Of a stretch of 64,000 nt of DNA, positions 28,824 through 36,840 are shown in pieces. A program made the position numbers and the translations under genes. Position 1 is the stretch's first letter. Every line of letters begins with the position of its first letter. The stretch comes from Pseudomonas syringae (GTDB lineage: Bacteria; Pseudomonadota; Gammaproteobacteria; Pseudomonadales; Pseudomonadaceae), in contig NZ_LGSI01000037.1 in NCBI RefSeq assembly GCF_001698815.1, forward strand, positions 121,451-185,450, given 5' to 3'. A model generated the notes under the pieces. The model was not told the origin of the DNA. It was given only the letters and a program-made list of their open reading frames with translations, and made no database searches.

Positions 28824-28947
28824 GGCTGCGACTCTGGCAAAAAAAACATGGTAACGCTTTTTTCCGGGTGGGCTTTGGTCAGCCAGTGGGCGGCTTCAAG
28901 GTCGTCGAACCTTTCATTCGGACGTGCTTGTGTTGGATCTTTCAAAA

Positions 28948-28965
28948 GTGTACTTTAGTGTACAC
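28948..28965. promoter_or_regulatory. GTGTAC-type operator before the dioxygenase gene
   Basis: GTGTAC-TTTA-GTGTACAC stands just before the ribosome site of the dioxygenase. A closely similar GTGTAC-ATTTTA-GTGTTGAC lies before the TetR gene (30513-30532). Overlap with the transcription start region suggests repression. Confidence 0.5.
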
Positions 28966-28983
28966 ATATGGAGGAGTGCAGTG

Positions 28984-29823
28984 ATGAAAACCGCTTCTAA
29001 CGCTCGTCTTTCCCACAAACCCATCAAAGGCTGTATCGGCACCCATATTTTCAACGGCAAGGAAGATCTGCTCTGCGGTGAGTTTGCCGGTGAAATACGC
29101 GATTTGCTGGAGCAACGGGGCGTGCTGGTCTTTCCGGCCATTCAGTTCACGGATGCCGAGCAAATCGCCTTCACTCAAACCCTGGGTACCTTTGCTCCGG
29201 AAGCCAGCGATGGTCAGGGGATCACCAAGATCACTCTGGACGTGAAGGAAAATCCGGCGGGTGCGGAGTTTCTCAAGGGATCGCTCTATTGGCATATCGA
29301 CGGCACCCGAAACGAGTCACCTATCCTTGCTTCACTGTTGTCCTGCAAGGTGCCGGCGACCTGGGGCGGGAACACCGGTTTCTGTAATACCTACGCGGCC
29401 TATGAGGCGTTGTCTGCTGCCGACAAGGAACGTTACGAGACGCTGCGTGTGGTGCACGCACCCTGGGCATCGCTGCTTTATTACGATCCGGAACCCAGCC
29501 TGACCAGGCTGACCGCGATGCAGGCGATTGGCGAGAAGGAATTGCCGCTGGTGTGGAAACACCGGTCTGGGCGCAAGTCGCTGATCCTGGGCTGCACATC
29601 ACAGCACGTGATTGGCGTCACCCCTGCGCAAAGTGCGCAAATCATCATCGGTCTGCGCGAGTGGGCGACGTCTGAGCCATTCAGCTATAGCCATCGCTGG
29701 CACGCGGGGGATCTGGTTATCTGGGACAACACGGGCACGATGCACCGCGCGGAAGCCTACGATCCGGCCTGCGGACGCATGATGCACCGTACCAAACTTG
29801 AGGGCGAAGAGCCGTTTGAGTGA
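28984..29823 (+). CDS. TauD/TfdA-family Fe(II)/2-oxoglutarate dioxygenase
   Basis: 279 residues from ATG 28984 (a GTG one codon earlier is possible); GGAGGAG lies upstream. Facial triad: HxD in YWHIDGTR (H104, D106) and distal histidine at H254 in GTMHRAE, with the 2-oxoglutarate arginine at about R269. It should hydroxylate a small substrate using O2 and 2-oxoglutarate, as TauD (taurine) or TfdA (phenoxyacetate) do. No sulfonate transport genes are nearby, so the substrate is open. Convergent with a TetR gene that shares its operator motif. Confidence 0.9.
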   Translation: MKTASNARLSHKPIKGCIGTHIFNGKEDLLCGEFAGEIRDLLEQRGVLVFPAIQFTDAEQIAFTQTLGTFAPEASDGQGITKITLDVKENPAGAEFLKGSLYWHIDGTRNESPILASLLSCKVPATWGGNTGFCNTYAAYEALSAADKERYETLRVVHAPWASLLYYDPEPSLTRLTAMQAIGEKELPLVWKHRSGRKSLILGCTSQHVIGVTPAQSAQIIIGLREWATSEPFSYSHRWHAGDLVIWDNTGTMHRAEAYDPACGRMMHRTKLEGEEPFE

Positions 29824-29871
29824 GCATGCACGTATGCGGCGAGAGCACTGATGACGGGTGATCCCAGGCCT

Positions 29872-30489
29872 TCAACGTGGCAGCGCGCCCCGGAGAAACA
29901 TGTCGACTGCTGCCGCCACCAGCTCGTCAATCTGCGCCAGCGTCATGGGTTTCGGATCCTGCTGAAACAGACGCTCATCAACTTCGCAAGTCAGCAGCGA
30001 GAGGAACTGTTTGGCGAGAACTCGCGGATTACCCTTTCTCAGTACGCCATTTTCAACGGAGGCGGACATGAGCGTTGACAGTGCCTCGATGCTTTGGCTG
30101 GGTCCTGATTCGTAGAACAGCGTGCCAATGTCGGAACGCCCTGACTCGGCCAGAACCATCCGGTAAACCTTGATCGCGGTGGAGTCGTTCATCACGATTT
30201 TCAGCATGCTCCGCCCGAATTGCAGCAGCGACTGTTCCAGGCTGACGCTGATCCCGGGATCTGCTGCAAGGTCAGCAACGGCGTTATACAAACTCGAGGT
30301 GGCATACATCTGGACCACCGCAATGAACAGGGCTTCCTTGGAGGAGAAGTAGCCGTAGAGCGTGGCTTTGGAACCACCCAGGCGTATCGAGACCTCTTTC
30401 ATCGACGCGCCTTCGTACCCCAGATCAAGGAACACGCCGGCAGCAGTTTCCACGATGGCAGTACGGCGAGTTTCAGTACGGACCTTCAT
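29872..30489 (-). CDS. TetR-family repressor
   Basis: 205 residues. N-terminal HTH (about 8-52: RRTAIVETAAGVFLDLGYEG...LGGSKATLYGYFSSKEALF), with the GGSKATLY recognition helix, and an all-helical ligand domain. GAAGC/GGAGAAG precedes the ATG. The GTGTAC-type repeats in front of this gene and in front of the dioxygenase suggest it represses both itself and the dioxygenase. Ligand unknown, plausibly the dioxygenase substrate or a toxic analogue. Confidence 0.9.
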   Translation of the reverse strand: MKVRTETRRTAIVETAAGVFLDLGYEGASMKEVSIRLGGSKATLYGYFSSKEALFIAVVQMYATSSLYNAVADLAADPGISVSLEQSLLQFGRSMLKIVMNDSTAIKVYRMVLAESGRSDIGTLFYESGPSQSIEALSTLMSASVENGVLRKGNPRVLAKQFLSLLTCEVDERLFQQDPKPMTLAQIDELVAAAVDMFLRGALPR

Positions 30490-30825
30490 TGCTTCTCCAA
30501 AAGTAGACGAGTGTGTACATTTTAGTGTTGACGAGCGTCATCGGAACGGCTAAAAGTATACACGTTGGTACGGTTTTGATCGATGGCAGGTTTCATGCTG
30601 GATCAAACGATGTCTGTTCACTGTTTTCAGCAGTCCACATTCTTTGTTTGAGTCTATGGAAGTTAATGTTTGGTATGCAGGGAAATAACTTTCCCTAGCG
30701 CGTTATGGGTCTATCAACAATTTTCAGCCGGTTCTTATGCAAGCCCAATAAACAGGGCGGTGTATCCGCACGCCCGTTATAAGCCGTGATGGCGATCCCG
30801 AGTGTTATAGACGAGAGGAAAGAGT
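30490..30825. other. 336-base AT-richer intergenic region between tetR and the lipoprotein gene
   Basis: Contains the tetR operator region (30513-30532), another related sequence AAAAGTATACACGTTGGTAC near 30553, and the leader of the lipoprotein gene with a strong AGAGGAAAG ribosome site. Base composition is clearly lower in GC than the flanking genes. I see no convincing open frame or RNA gene. Confidence 0.6.
30513..30532. promoter_or_regulatory. GTGTAC-type operator before tetR
   Basis: GTGTAC-ATTTTA-GTGTTGAC, 24 bases upstream of the tetR ATG. It matches the dioxygenase operator except for a two-base longer spacer and one altered half-site, consistent with autoregulation. Confidence 0.45.
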
Positions 30826-31491
30826 ATGTGCAGTGCAGAGCCAAAAGCAGGCGTATTTCTATTGTTGGTATTAGCAATCGGAGGCTGCGCGACGCAAGAG
30901 CCTTTTCCTTATTCCGGAATTGAATCGTCGCGGGAAATGCGGCTGAACAAGGAGGATACGTCGGGACGTATTCCATTCCAGTACACCAGTAAAGTGGACT
31001 GGAGCAGATACAAAAACGTAATGCTCGAGCCGGTGGTTATTTACTCCGGGGCTGATGGTCAGTTTGCAGACATGACAGTCAACGATAAAAGGACGTTGGC
31101 CAACTTTATGACGACTGAGTTTTCCGAGGCGCTGGGACAACGCTTTCGCTTTGCCGCCAAGCCTGGGCCGGACACCCTCAGGATCCGCCTGACCTTGACC
31201 GGGGCCGAGACGACCACGCCCGTCCTGGCGACGTTTTCCAGGTTCGACATCGGCATGGGCTCCTACAACCTGGTTCAGGCTGCGCGAGACCGCAAGGGCA
31301 CATTTTCCGGTTCGGTCAGCTACGCGGTGGAAATCTATAACGCTTCCACGTCACGCCTTCTGGAGTCCTACGTGACCCGACAATATCCCAGGACTTACGA
31401 TATAAGCTCCACATTCGGTTCCTTGTCAGCGGCCAGGGAGGGTATATCCATCGGCGCTAAAAGTCTGGTCGATAGTTTCGGTTCTTATTGA
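30826..31491 (+). CDS. DUF3313-type outer-membrane lipoprotein
   Basis: 221 residues. Lipoprotein signal with lipobox AIGGC, lipidated Cys at C21, followed by residues that do not include an Asp at +2, so outer-membrane sorting is expected. The body resembles DUF3313 lipoproteins (KVDWSRYKNVMLEPV; LRIRLTLTGAETTTPV). No known activity. It stands alone, convergent with the GFA gene at 20 bases. Region around it is somewhat AT-rich. Confidence 0.8.
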   Translation: MCSAEPKAGVFLLLVLAIGGCATQEPFPYSGIESSREMRLNKEDTSGRIPFQYTSKVDWSRYKNVMLEPVVIYSGADGQFADMTVNDKRTLANFMTTEFSEALGQRFRFAAKPGPDTLRIRLTLTGAETTTPVLATFSRFDIGMGSYNLVQAARDRKGTFSGSVSYAVEIYNASTSRLLESYVTRQYPRTYDISSTFGSLSAAREGISIGAKSLVDSFGSY

Positions 31492-31511
31492 ACCTGCATA
31501 AGTAGCCGACT

Positions 31512-31943
31512 TTATACATCATCTGAACATGCCTCTTCGTCGACGGGTTGGCGATCGGCAGGATGATTGGCGCCGTTACTGATCGGGACCTGGCCCAGGT
31601 CATAAGGATTGACACCTTCCAGGCAACCAACGTTATAACCGTATTGGTCCGGATTGGAGCGGCGTTGATGATGGGTATAAATCCCGCAATTACCACAGAA
31701 GTAATGTTGCGCGGTGCGGGTATTGAACTGGTACAACTTCAGCTGACTTTGGCCCTGGACGATATGGACACCCTCCAGCGCAACGGTCGCGACTATTGCG
31801 CCTCGTCGTCTGCACATCGAGCAATCGCAGCGGCGGGGGTCGACGATGCCATCGGGCAGGTCAAGCTCCAGAACCACCGCGCCGCAGTGGCAAGAGGCGC
31901 GGTGTCTGGGCAGGATTGGAGTCGGACCGATTTTCTTGATCAT
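31512..31943 (-). CDS. GFA/CENP-V-fold zinc protein
   Basis: 143 residues with a GFA zinc-binding pattern: CxC at C18/C20, a CxC-xx-C cluster at C39/C41/C44 and CGNCGIY near residue 83. GFA (glutathione-dependent formaldehyde-activating) proteins bind zinc and sometimes glutathione adducts; most paralogues in Pseudomonas are uncharacterised. It precedes chrA by 55 bases in convergent-to-same-strand order (minus), so may be the end of a chrA-GFA transcript. The name should not be read as proof of formaldehyde detoxification. Confidence 0.85.
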   Translation of the reverse strand: MIKKIGPTPILPRHRASCHCGAVVLELDLPDGIVDPRRCDCSMCRRRGAIVATVALEGVHIVQGQSQLKLYQFNTRTAQHYFCGNCGIYTHHQRRSNPDQYGYNVGCLEGVNPYDLGQVPISNGANHPADRQPVDEEACSDDV

Positions 31944-31998
31944 GACTGTTGCTCCCGTTGCGTAAGAAAGTGGACAGGGTAGTTGTTAAGGCGTCTGA

Positions 31999-33198
31999 TC
32001 ACCAGACCAACAGCCAACCGATCAACGCGCTGGCGACCACCACCAGCCACGGCGGCAGCTTCCAGTACATCAGGGCAACCATGGCCAGCAGCGCCAGGGC
32101 GATATCCTGTAGACCGAAGATGGCGCCGGTCCATACTGGGTGATACAGCGCGGCCAGCAACAGGCCCACCACAGCGGCATTGATGCCGCTGAGCGCGGTC
32201 TGCATGCGTCGATTACGTTGCAGCGCGCCCCAGAACGGCAGCGCGCCAAACACCAGTAGAAAAGCCGGCGCAAAGATTGCCAGCAGGCAAATCAGGCCAC
32301 CGCTGAAACCCGATGGCTGACCCTGCAGCGACGCTCCGAGAAACGCAGCAAAGGTGAACAGCGGCCCGGGCATGGCCTGGGCTGCGCCGTAGCCGGCGAG
32401 AAACGCCTGATTATCGACCCAACCGGTCGGCACTACCTCCGCTTGCAACAGTGGCAAGACCACATGCCCGCCGCCAAACACCAATGAGCCTGCCCGGTAG
32501 AAGGCATCCACCAATGCCAGCGTGTGCCAGGGCAGCAATTCGGCCATCATCGGCAAGCCCGCCAGCAGGATGCCGAACAGCATTAGCCAGAGGAATCCGG
32601 CACGGCGGCTGATGCGTACCTCAAGCGGCTGATGATTGCTCACTTCGCCGGGTTCGAGCAGCAGCACGCCAGCAATTCCGGCAAGGGCGATCACGCTGAT
32701 CTGCGTCCATATGCCTGGCAGCAGCAGGGCGCCAGCAGCAGCGAGGAGCATCAACACGATGCGCGGCGCATCCGGGCACAGCGTGCGGCCCATGCTCCAC
32801 ACCGCTTGGGCGACCACCGCCACGGCGACCACTTTCAGGCCATGCAAGGCGCCAGGCGAAACAGCCTCGCCGAGGCCGGACAAACCCATGGCAAACAGCA
32901 TCAGCACGATAGCCGAGGGCAGGGTGAATCCTGTCCAGGCGGCCAGTGCGCCAACATAACCGCCACGAGACATTCCCAGCGCAATCCCCACCTGACTGCT
33001 CGCCGGCCCCGGCAAGAATTGACAGAGGGCGACCAGATCCGCATAGCTGCGCTCGGACAGCCATTGCCGACGGGTGACGAACTCGGCGCGAAAATACCCA
33101 AGATGAGCGATGGGGCCACCAAAAGAAGTGAGCCCCAGACGCAGGAAAATCAGAAAAATCTGCAGGGAGGTTTGAATGTGCTGTCGCGAATTGGACAT
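31999..33198 (-). CDS. chrA: Chromate transporter ChrA
   Basis: 399 residues from ATG 33198; an upstream frame extension to 33330 lacks membrane character and is dropped. Two homologous halves, each with a CHR domain: FLRLGLTSFGGPIAHLGYFR with CQFLPGPASSQ in the first, and FYRAGSLVFGGGHVVLPLLQ with AQAMPGPLFTFAAFLG in the second. Family members export chromate, or import sulfate-like anions, across the inner membrane. About ten hydrophobic segments. Downstream of cytochrome b561 with a hairpin between them. Confidence 0.93.
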   Translation of the reverse strand: MSNSRQHIQTSLQIFLIFLRLGLTSFGGPIAHLGYFRAEFVTRRQWLSERSYADLVALCQFLPGPASSQVGIALGMSRGGYVGALAAWTGFTLPSAIVLMLFAMGLSGLGEAVSPGALHGLKVVAVAVVAQAVWSMGRTLCPDAPRIVLMLLAAAGALLLPGIWTQISVIALAGIAGVLLLEPGEVSNHQPLEVRISRRAGFLWLMLFGILLAGLPMMAELLPWHTLALVDAFYRAGSLVFGGGHVVLPLLQAEVVPTGWVDNQAFLAGYGAAQAMPGPLFTFAAFLGASLQGQPSGFSGGLICLLAIFAPAFLLVFGALPFWGALQRNRRMQTALSGINAAVVGLLLAALYHPVWTGAIFGLQDIALALLAMVALMYWKLPPWLVVVASALIGWLLVW

Positions 33199-33215
33199 GG
33201 GCGGTTCTGGCGAGA

Positions 33216-33240
33216 GTCCTGAGAACTCAGTTTTCAGGAC
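33216..33240 (-). promoter_or_regulatory. Dyad between cytochrome b561 and chrA
   Basis: GTCCTGA...TCAGGAC arms (7 bases, 11-base loop) just upstream of the chrA start on its coding strand. Could be a chrA operator or a hairpin ending the cytochrome b561 message; no U-run. Confidence 0.35.
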
Positions 33241-33262
33241 CTGAGCCGTGGTGAACCGAAGC

Positions 33263-33832
33263 TTACGCGTGATCCGGTTTTTTTTCGATGAGGCGTGCCG
33301 GCAGCATGCGTTTGAGCGTGTTATCGCCAATCCAGTAATGGTGAAACAGGCCGGCTGCGGCGTGCAGCCCGATCAGCCAATAACCGGCATTGCCCAGCAG
33401 TTCGTGCCACTCCTTCATCTGCTGCGCCATGGTCGGGTCGATACTGATCGGAGCCGGCAGCATGAAGCCGAAATACGGCACAGGTTTACCCTGAGCACTC
33501 AGCATCAACCAGGCGAAAACCGGCGTGGCGATCATCAGGCCATACAGTGCCAGATGCATCAAATGTGACACGCCGGTTTGCCAGCGTGGCGGGCGCGGTG
33601 CAATGGCCGGGGCCGGCATGATGCGCCCCAGCAGGCGGATCCAGACCATGACGAAGATAGCCAGACCGAATAAGGCGTGCAAGCCGAGCGAGAGACTCCT
33701 GGCCGCACTGCCTCGGGGCATCAGGCCCTTGAGCTCGATGCAGGCGTAAACACCGACAAATAGAAACAGCATCAGCCAGTGCATCGCAATCGAAAGCGTT
33801 GCATAGCGTTGTGGCGCGTTGGTTGAGTTCAT
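33263..33832 (-). CDS. Cytochrome b561-type membrane haem protein
   Basis: 189 residues from ATG 33832. Four hydrophobic helices with haem histidines expected in SIAMHWLMLFLF, LSLGLHALFG, SHLMHLALYG and GLHAAAGLFHHYWIGDNTL. Family transfers electrons between quinol and periplasmic acceptors, including superoxide. It faces the hemolysin-ligase operon divergently across 170 bases. Confidence 0.9.
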   Translation of the reverse strand: MNSTNAPQRYATLSIAMHWLMLFLFVGVYACIELKGLMPRGSAARSLSLGLHALFGLAIFVMVWIRLLGRIMPAPAIAPRPPRWQTGVSHLMHLALYGLMIATPVFAWLMLSAQGKPVPYFGFMLPAPISIDPTMAQQMKEWHELLGNAGYWLIGLHAAAGLFHHYWIGDNTLKRMLPARLIEKKPDHA

Positions 33833-33887
33833 GTGGGACCTCGTGATGGCAAGTTCGATAGCAGATCGCGACTCTGCCGGTCTTGGC

Positions 33888-33957
33888 TTAAGGCAGTCTG
33901 AAGAGACGTTGAAGTTCAGAAATATCGCACCTTGCTCACCTTCAGATTCCGTTAAGA
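33888..33957 (+). promoter_or_regulatory. Two 11-base-spaced hexamer pairs (PmrA/QseB-like boxes)
   Basis: TTAAGG-N5-TGAAGA (33888-33904) and TTCAGA-N5-TTAAGA (33941-33957) resemble the HTTAAD-N5-HTTAAD pattern bound by PmrA-type regulators. They precede a seven-gene run that ends in an OmpR-type regulator and its kinase, so feedback control is possible. Each hexamer pair has one poor half. Confidence 0.4.
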
Positions 33958-34002
33958 ATCGCTGTCGATACTCCACCCACTTACTCAAGGGGGGAGCGCC
34001 CT

Positions 34003-34680
34003 ATGTCAGGTTTCGACTGGAACATTCATTTGCCACTGCGGTTCGGCACTGCCGGTACACCCGGTCTGGAACTGACGCGTTCGCTGTCCGGCGATGCGTC
34101 GCGCCAGGATCTGGAAGCCTTCATTCATGAGTGTTTCCACCAGGCTTATGGCGCCCGGATCAGCCACTTCATGCCTGAACTATTCGGCCTGAGTGACCGT
34201 CACAGCAGTCTTTTTGCTGTCGCTGGGGTTCGCCGGGCCGTTACGGGTCCATTGTTCCTTGAGCATTATCTGGATGAGCCGATCGAGCAGCTTGTTTTTG
34301 CGCGTGCAGGGCGGCCGGTGGATCGTGAGGGTATCGTCGAAGTCGGAAATCTGGCCGCCAGCAATCTGGGCAGCGCACGTTTGAGCATCATTACCGTGAC
34401 CTGGTTGTTAGCCATGGGTGGTTTTGAGTGGGTGGCCTTCACCGGCAATTCCAGTCTGGTCAACAGTTTCACCCGGCTGGGTTTGCGCCCGGTCACACTG
34501 TGTGCGGCGGACCCGCTACGGCTGGGCGACGATCGTCATGCGTGGGGTACCTATTACGAAACGCAACCCAGCGTGCATGTCGGCGATATCCGGGCGGGCT
34601 TCATCCACCTGAGCAAGATGGGGTTGTTCGAACGATTCGGCTTGCCCCTGACACTGGAGCAAACCTGCAATGTCGCCTGA
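34003..34680 (+). CDS. Thermostable-hemolysin family protein (GNAT-like fold)
   Basis: 225 residues, preceded by GGGGGGAG. The sequence matches the thermostable hemolysin family named after a Vibrio protein: FIHECFHQAYGARISHFMPELFGL, EVGNLAASNLGSAR, TGNSSLVNSFTRLGLRPV. As I recall, this family sits in the acetyltransferase (GNAT) clan, so an acyl-transfer role is more likely than pore formation; no signal peptide is present. It overlaps the acyl ligase gene by 11 bases. First gene of a tight seven-gene run, which hints that it uses or makes an acyl-linked product. Confidence 0.85.
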   Translation: MSGFDWNIHLPLRFGTAGTPGLELTRSLSGDASRQDLEAFIHECFHQAYGARISHFMPELFGLSDRHSSLFAVAGVRRAVTGPLFLEHYLDEPIEQLVFARAGRPVDREGIVEVGNLAASNLGSARLSIITVTWLLAMGGFEWVAFTGNSSLVNSFTRLGLRPVTLCAADPLRLGDDRHAWGTYYETQPSVHVGDIRAGFIHLSKMGLFERFGLPLTLEQTCNVA

Positions 34681-36151
34681 GCTGAACGCGTTCAAGACCC
34701 GGCTGCGTAACTACGCCTCAACGCAACCGGAGACGGTGGCGCTGTGGGGTGACGACCTGCGCCTGGACTACGCCGCCCTGTATACCGAAGTCGAGTTTCG
34801 CCAACAATTGTTGCGCGCCTCGGAGGTCAAGACCATTGGCCTGGCCCTGGACAACGGCCCACAGGCATTGCTTTGGGATCTGGCGGTCCTTTTTGAAGGG
34901 TTGACCTGCGTCACGCTGCCGCCTTTCTTCAGTGCAGGGCAACGTTTGCATTGCCTGCAGCAAAGTCAGGTCGGACTGGTGATCGCCGATGAAGCATTGG
35001 CGCCTGAATTGACTGGCGCCGGGTACAAGCGCTCAGGGGAGTTCTGGTTTCATGTTCAAGCGCAGACCAATGCCATGCCCCAAGGCACGGCGAAACTCAC
35101 GTTCACCTCCGGCACCACCGGCACGCCGAAAGGCGTGTGCCTGAGTGCCGAGAGTATGCTGGCGGTCGCCAGGCAGCTGCATGAGGCGAGCCTCGATGCT
35201 GCGCCTTCGCACCATCTGGCCATCCTTCCCCTGGCGATCCTGCTGGAAAACGTAGGTTGCTATGCGGCGCTGTATGCCGGCGCGACCCTGAGCCTGCCCA
35301 GCCAGACTACCCTGGGCATCCAGGGCGCCAGCGGCGTCGACGTGCCACGCATGCTCGAATGCCTGCAGCGGCGCCGCCCTGAAAGCCTGATTCTGGTTCC
35401 GCAGCTGTTGCTGATGCTGGTCAGCGCGTGCGAGATGGGGGCTTTCGATGCGTCAATGCTGCGCTTTGCAGCTGTTGGCGGGGCAAGGGTCAGCAGTGAA
35501 TTGTTAGTGCGGGCGCAACGTGTCGGCCTGGCGGTTTTTGAAGGGTATGGTCTTTCCGAATGCGCCTCTGTCGTGGCCTTGAATCAGCCCGGCGCACAAC
35601 GTCTGGGTAGCGTTGGCAAACCATTGCCCCATGTTCAGGTGCGTCTGGCCGAAGACGGCGAGGTGCTGATCGGCGGATCGCCCATGCTGGGTTATCTCGG
35701 CGATCCAACCCCTGCACCAACGTGGTGGCCCAGCGGTGACCTGGGCGAGTTCGACGCCGAGGGATATCTCTATCTCAAGGGCCGCAAGAAACATCAATTC
35801 GTGACCAGTTTTGGCCGCAACGTCAATCCGGAATGGGTCGAGGCCGAACTGACCCAAAACAACCGGATCGCCCAGGCGTTCGTGTATGGCGAGGCGTCGC
35901 CGCGCAATCACGCACTGCTCTGGCCCGTCAGCGCGGACTGTACTGATGTGCAGCTTGCCGAGGCTGTCGAGCGCGCCAATCAAGCGTTGCCCGATTACGC
36001 CAGGGTTCACGACTGGACCCGGCTCGAACAGCCATTCAGCACCGCCAACGGCATGGCTACCGCCAATGGCCGTCCGCGCCGGGAAGCCATTCTCGGACGC
36101 TACGGGCATTTATTTTCTGCATCGATTCAAAGTGAGGAATCCCCATCATGA
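34670..36151 (+). CDS. AMP-binding acyl-adenylate ligase
   Basis: 493 residues, overlapping its neighbours by 11 and 4 bases. ANL motifs: A3 LTFTSGTTGTPKG (143-155), A5 YGLSECASV, A7 GDLGEF and A8 KGRKKHQFVTSFGRNVNPEWVE. The final A10 motif reads TANGRPRR with arginine at R468 where the catalytic lysine is normal, so the adenylation step may be altered. Family members activate carboxylates to acyl-AMP and often acyl-CoA. With a di-iron oxygenase-like protein and an SDR directly downstream, a fatty-acid-derived product is suggested. Predicted cytosolic. Confidence 0.9.
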   Translation: MSPELNAFKTRLRNYASTQPETVALWGDDLRLDYAALYTEVEFRQQLLRASEVKTIGLALDNGPQALLWDLAVLFEGLTCVTLPPFFSAGQRLHCLQQSQVGLVIADEALAPELTGAGYKRSGEFWFHVQAQTNAMPQGTAKLTFTSGTTGTPKGVCLSAESMLAVARQLHEASLDAAPSHHLAILPLAILLENVGCYAALYAGATLSLPSQTTLGIQGASGVDVPRMLECLQRRRPESLILVPQLLLMLVSACEMGAFDASMLRFAAVGGARVSSELLVRAQRVGLAVFEGYGLSECASVVALNQPGAQRLGSVGKPLPHVQVRLAEDGEVLIGGSPMLGYLGDPTPAPTWWPSGDLGEFDAEGYLYLKGRKKHQFVTSFGRNVNPEWVEAELTQNNRIAQAFVYGEASPRNHALLWPVSADCTDVQLAEAVERANQALPDYARVHDWTRLEQPFSTANGMATANGRPRREAILGRYGHLFSASIQSEESPS

Positions 36152-36840
36152 GTTTTTTCGACACGCTCCAGCATGCGACCCGTCAGGAACGCGACACGTT
36201 GTTCAACCTGCCGCTTATTCGCAAGGCCCTGATGGGCGACGTCAGCCTGGAAAGCTACCGGGCGTTTCTCACCCAGGCCTATTACCACGTGCGGCACACC
36301 GTACCGCTGATGATGGCTTGTGGTGCGCGCTTGCCCCAGCGTCTGGAATGGCTGCGCGCAGCAGTATGTGAATACATCGACGACGAGTACGGGCACGAAA
36401 AATGGATTCTCAATGACATCGCGGCGTGCGGTGGCAACGCCGATGCCGTCAGCGCCGGCCGGCCGCAATTGCCCATCGAACTGATGGTTGCGTACCTCTA
36501 CGACCTGATAGCCCGGGACAATCCGGTCGGCCTGTTCGGCATGGTCAACGTGTTGGAAGGCACCAGCATCGCGCTGGCGACACATGCCGCCGGCAGCATC
36601 CGTGACCAGCTGCAGCTGCCGGAAACGGCCTTCAGCTACCTCAGTTCCCACGGCAGCCTGGATATCGAGCACATGCAAACCTATCGCCGACTGATGGACC
36701 AACTGGACGACCCGGCTGATCAGGCTGCTGTCATCCATGCCTCAAAAGTCGTCTACCGCCTTTACACCGACATGTTCCGTGAGCTGCCGGGCGCAGAGGT
36801 CGCAGCACCTTTGAAGGATGCAGCGCATGCGTCTCTCTGA
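36148..36840 (+). CDS. Haem-oxygenase-like di-iron protein (HDO/TenA-like)
   Basis: 230 residues, start overlapping the ligase stop (ATGA). All-helical TenA/CADD fold. Metal ligand pattern visible: E80-x2-H83, E137 in LEGTS, and H168-x3-D172-x2-H175. This is the HDO layout of UndA and CADD-type oxidases, which use O2 to oxidise acids or amino acids. Annotators often call such genes TenA (thiaminase), but the carboxylate/His cluster argues against that. Possible reactions include oxidative decarboxylation or hydroxylation of the ligase product. Top target for an unknown chemistry. Confidence 0.85.
   Translation: MSFFDTLQHATRQERDTLFNLPLIRKALMGDVSLESYRAFLTQAYYHVRHTVPLMMACGARLPQRLEWLRAAVCEYIDDEYGHEKWILNDIAACGGNADAVSAGRPQLPIELMVAYLYDLIARDNPVGLFGMVNVLEGTSIALATHAAGSIRDQLQLPETAFSYLSSHGSLDIEHMQTYRRLMDQLDDPADQAAVIHASKVVYRLYTDMFRELPGAEVAAPLKDAAHASL

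Noticed and set aside
34003..34680. Reading the thermostable-hemolysin family gene as a secreted toxin
   Set aside because: No signal peptide or pore-forming features; operon context is metabolic.
36148..36840. Annotation as TenA thiaminase or TenA transcriptional regulator
   Set aside because: Carboxylate/histidine metal pattern and ligase neighbour fit an HDO enzyme better; no thiamine genes nearby.
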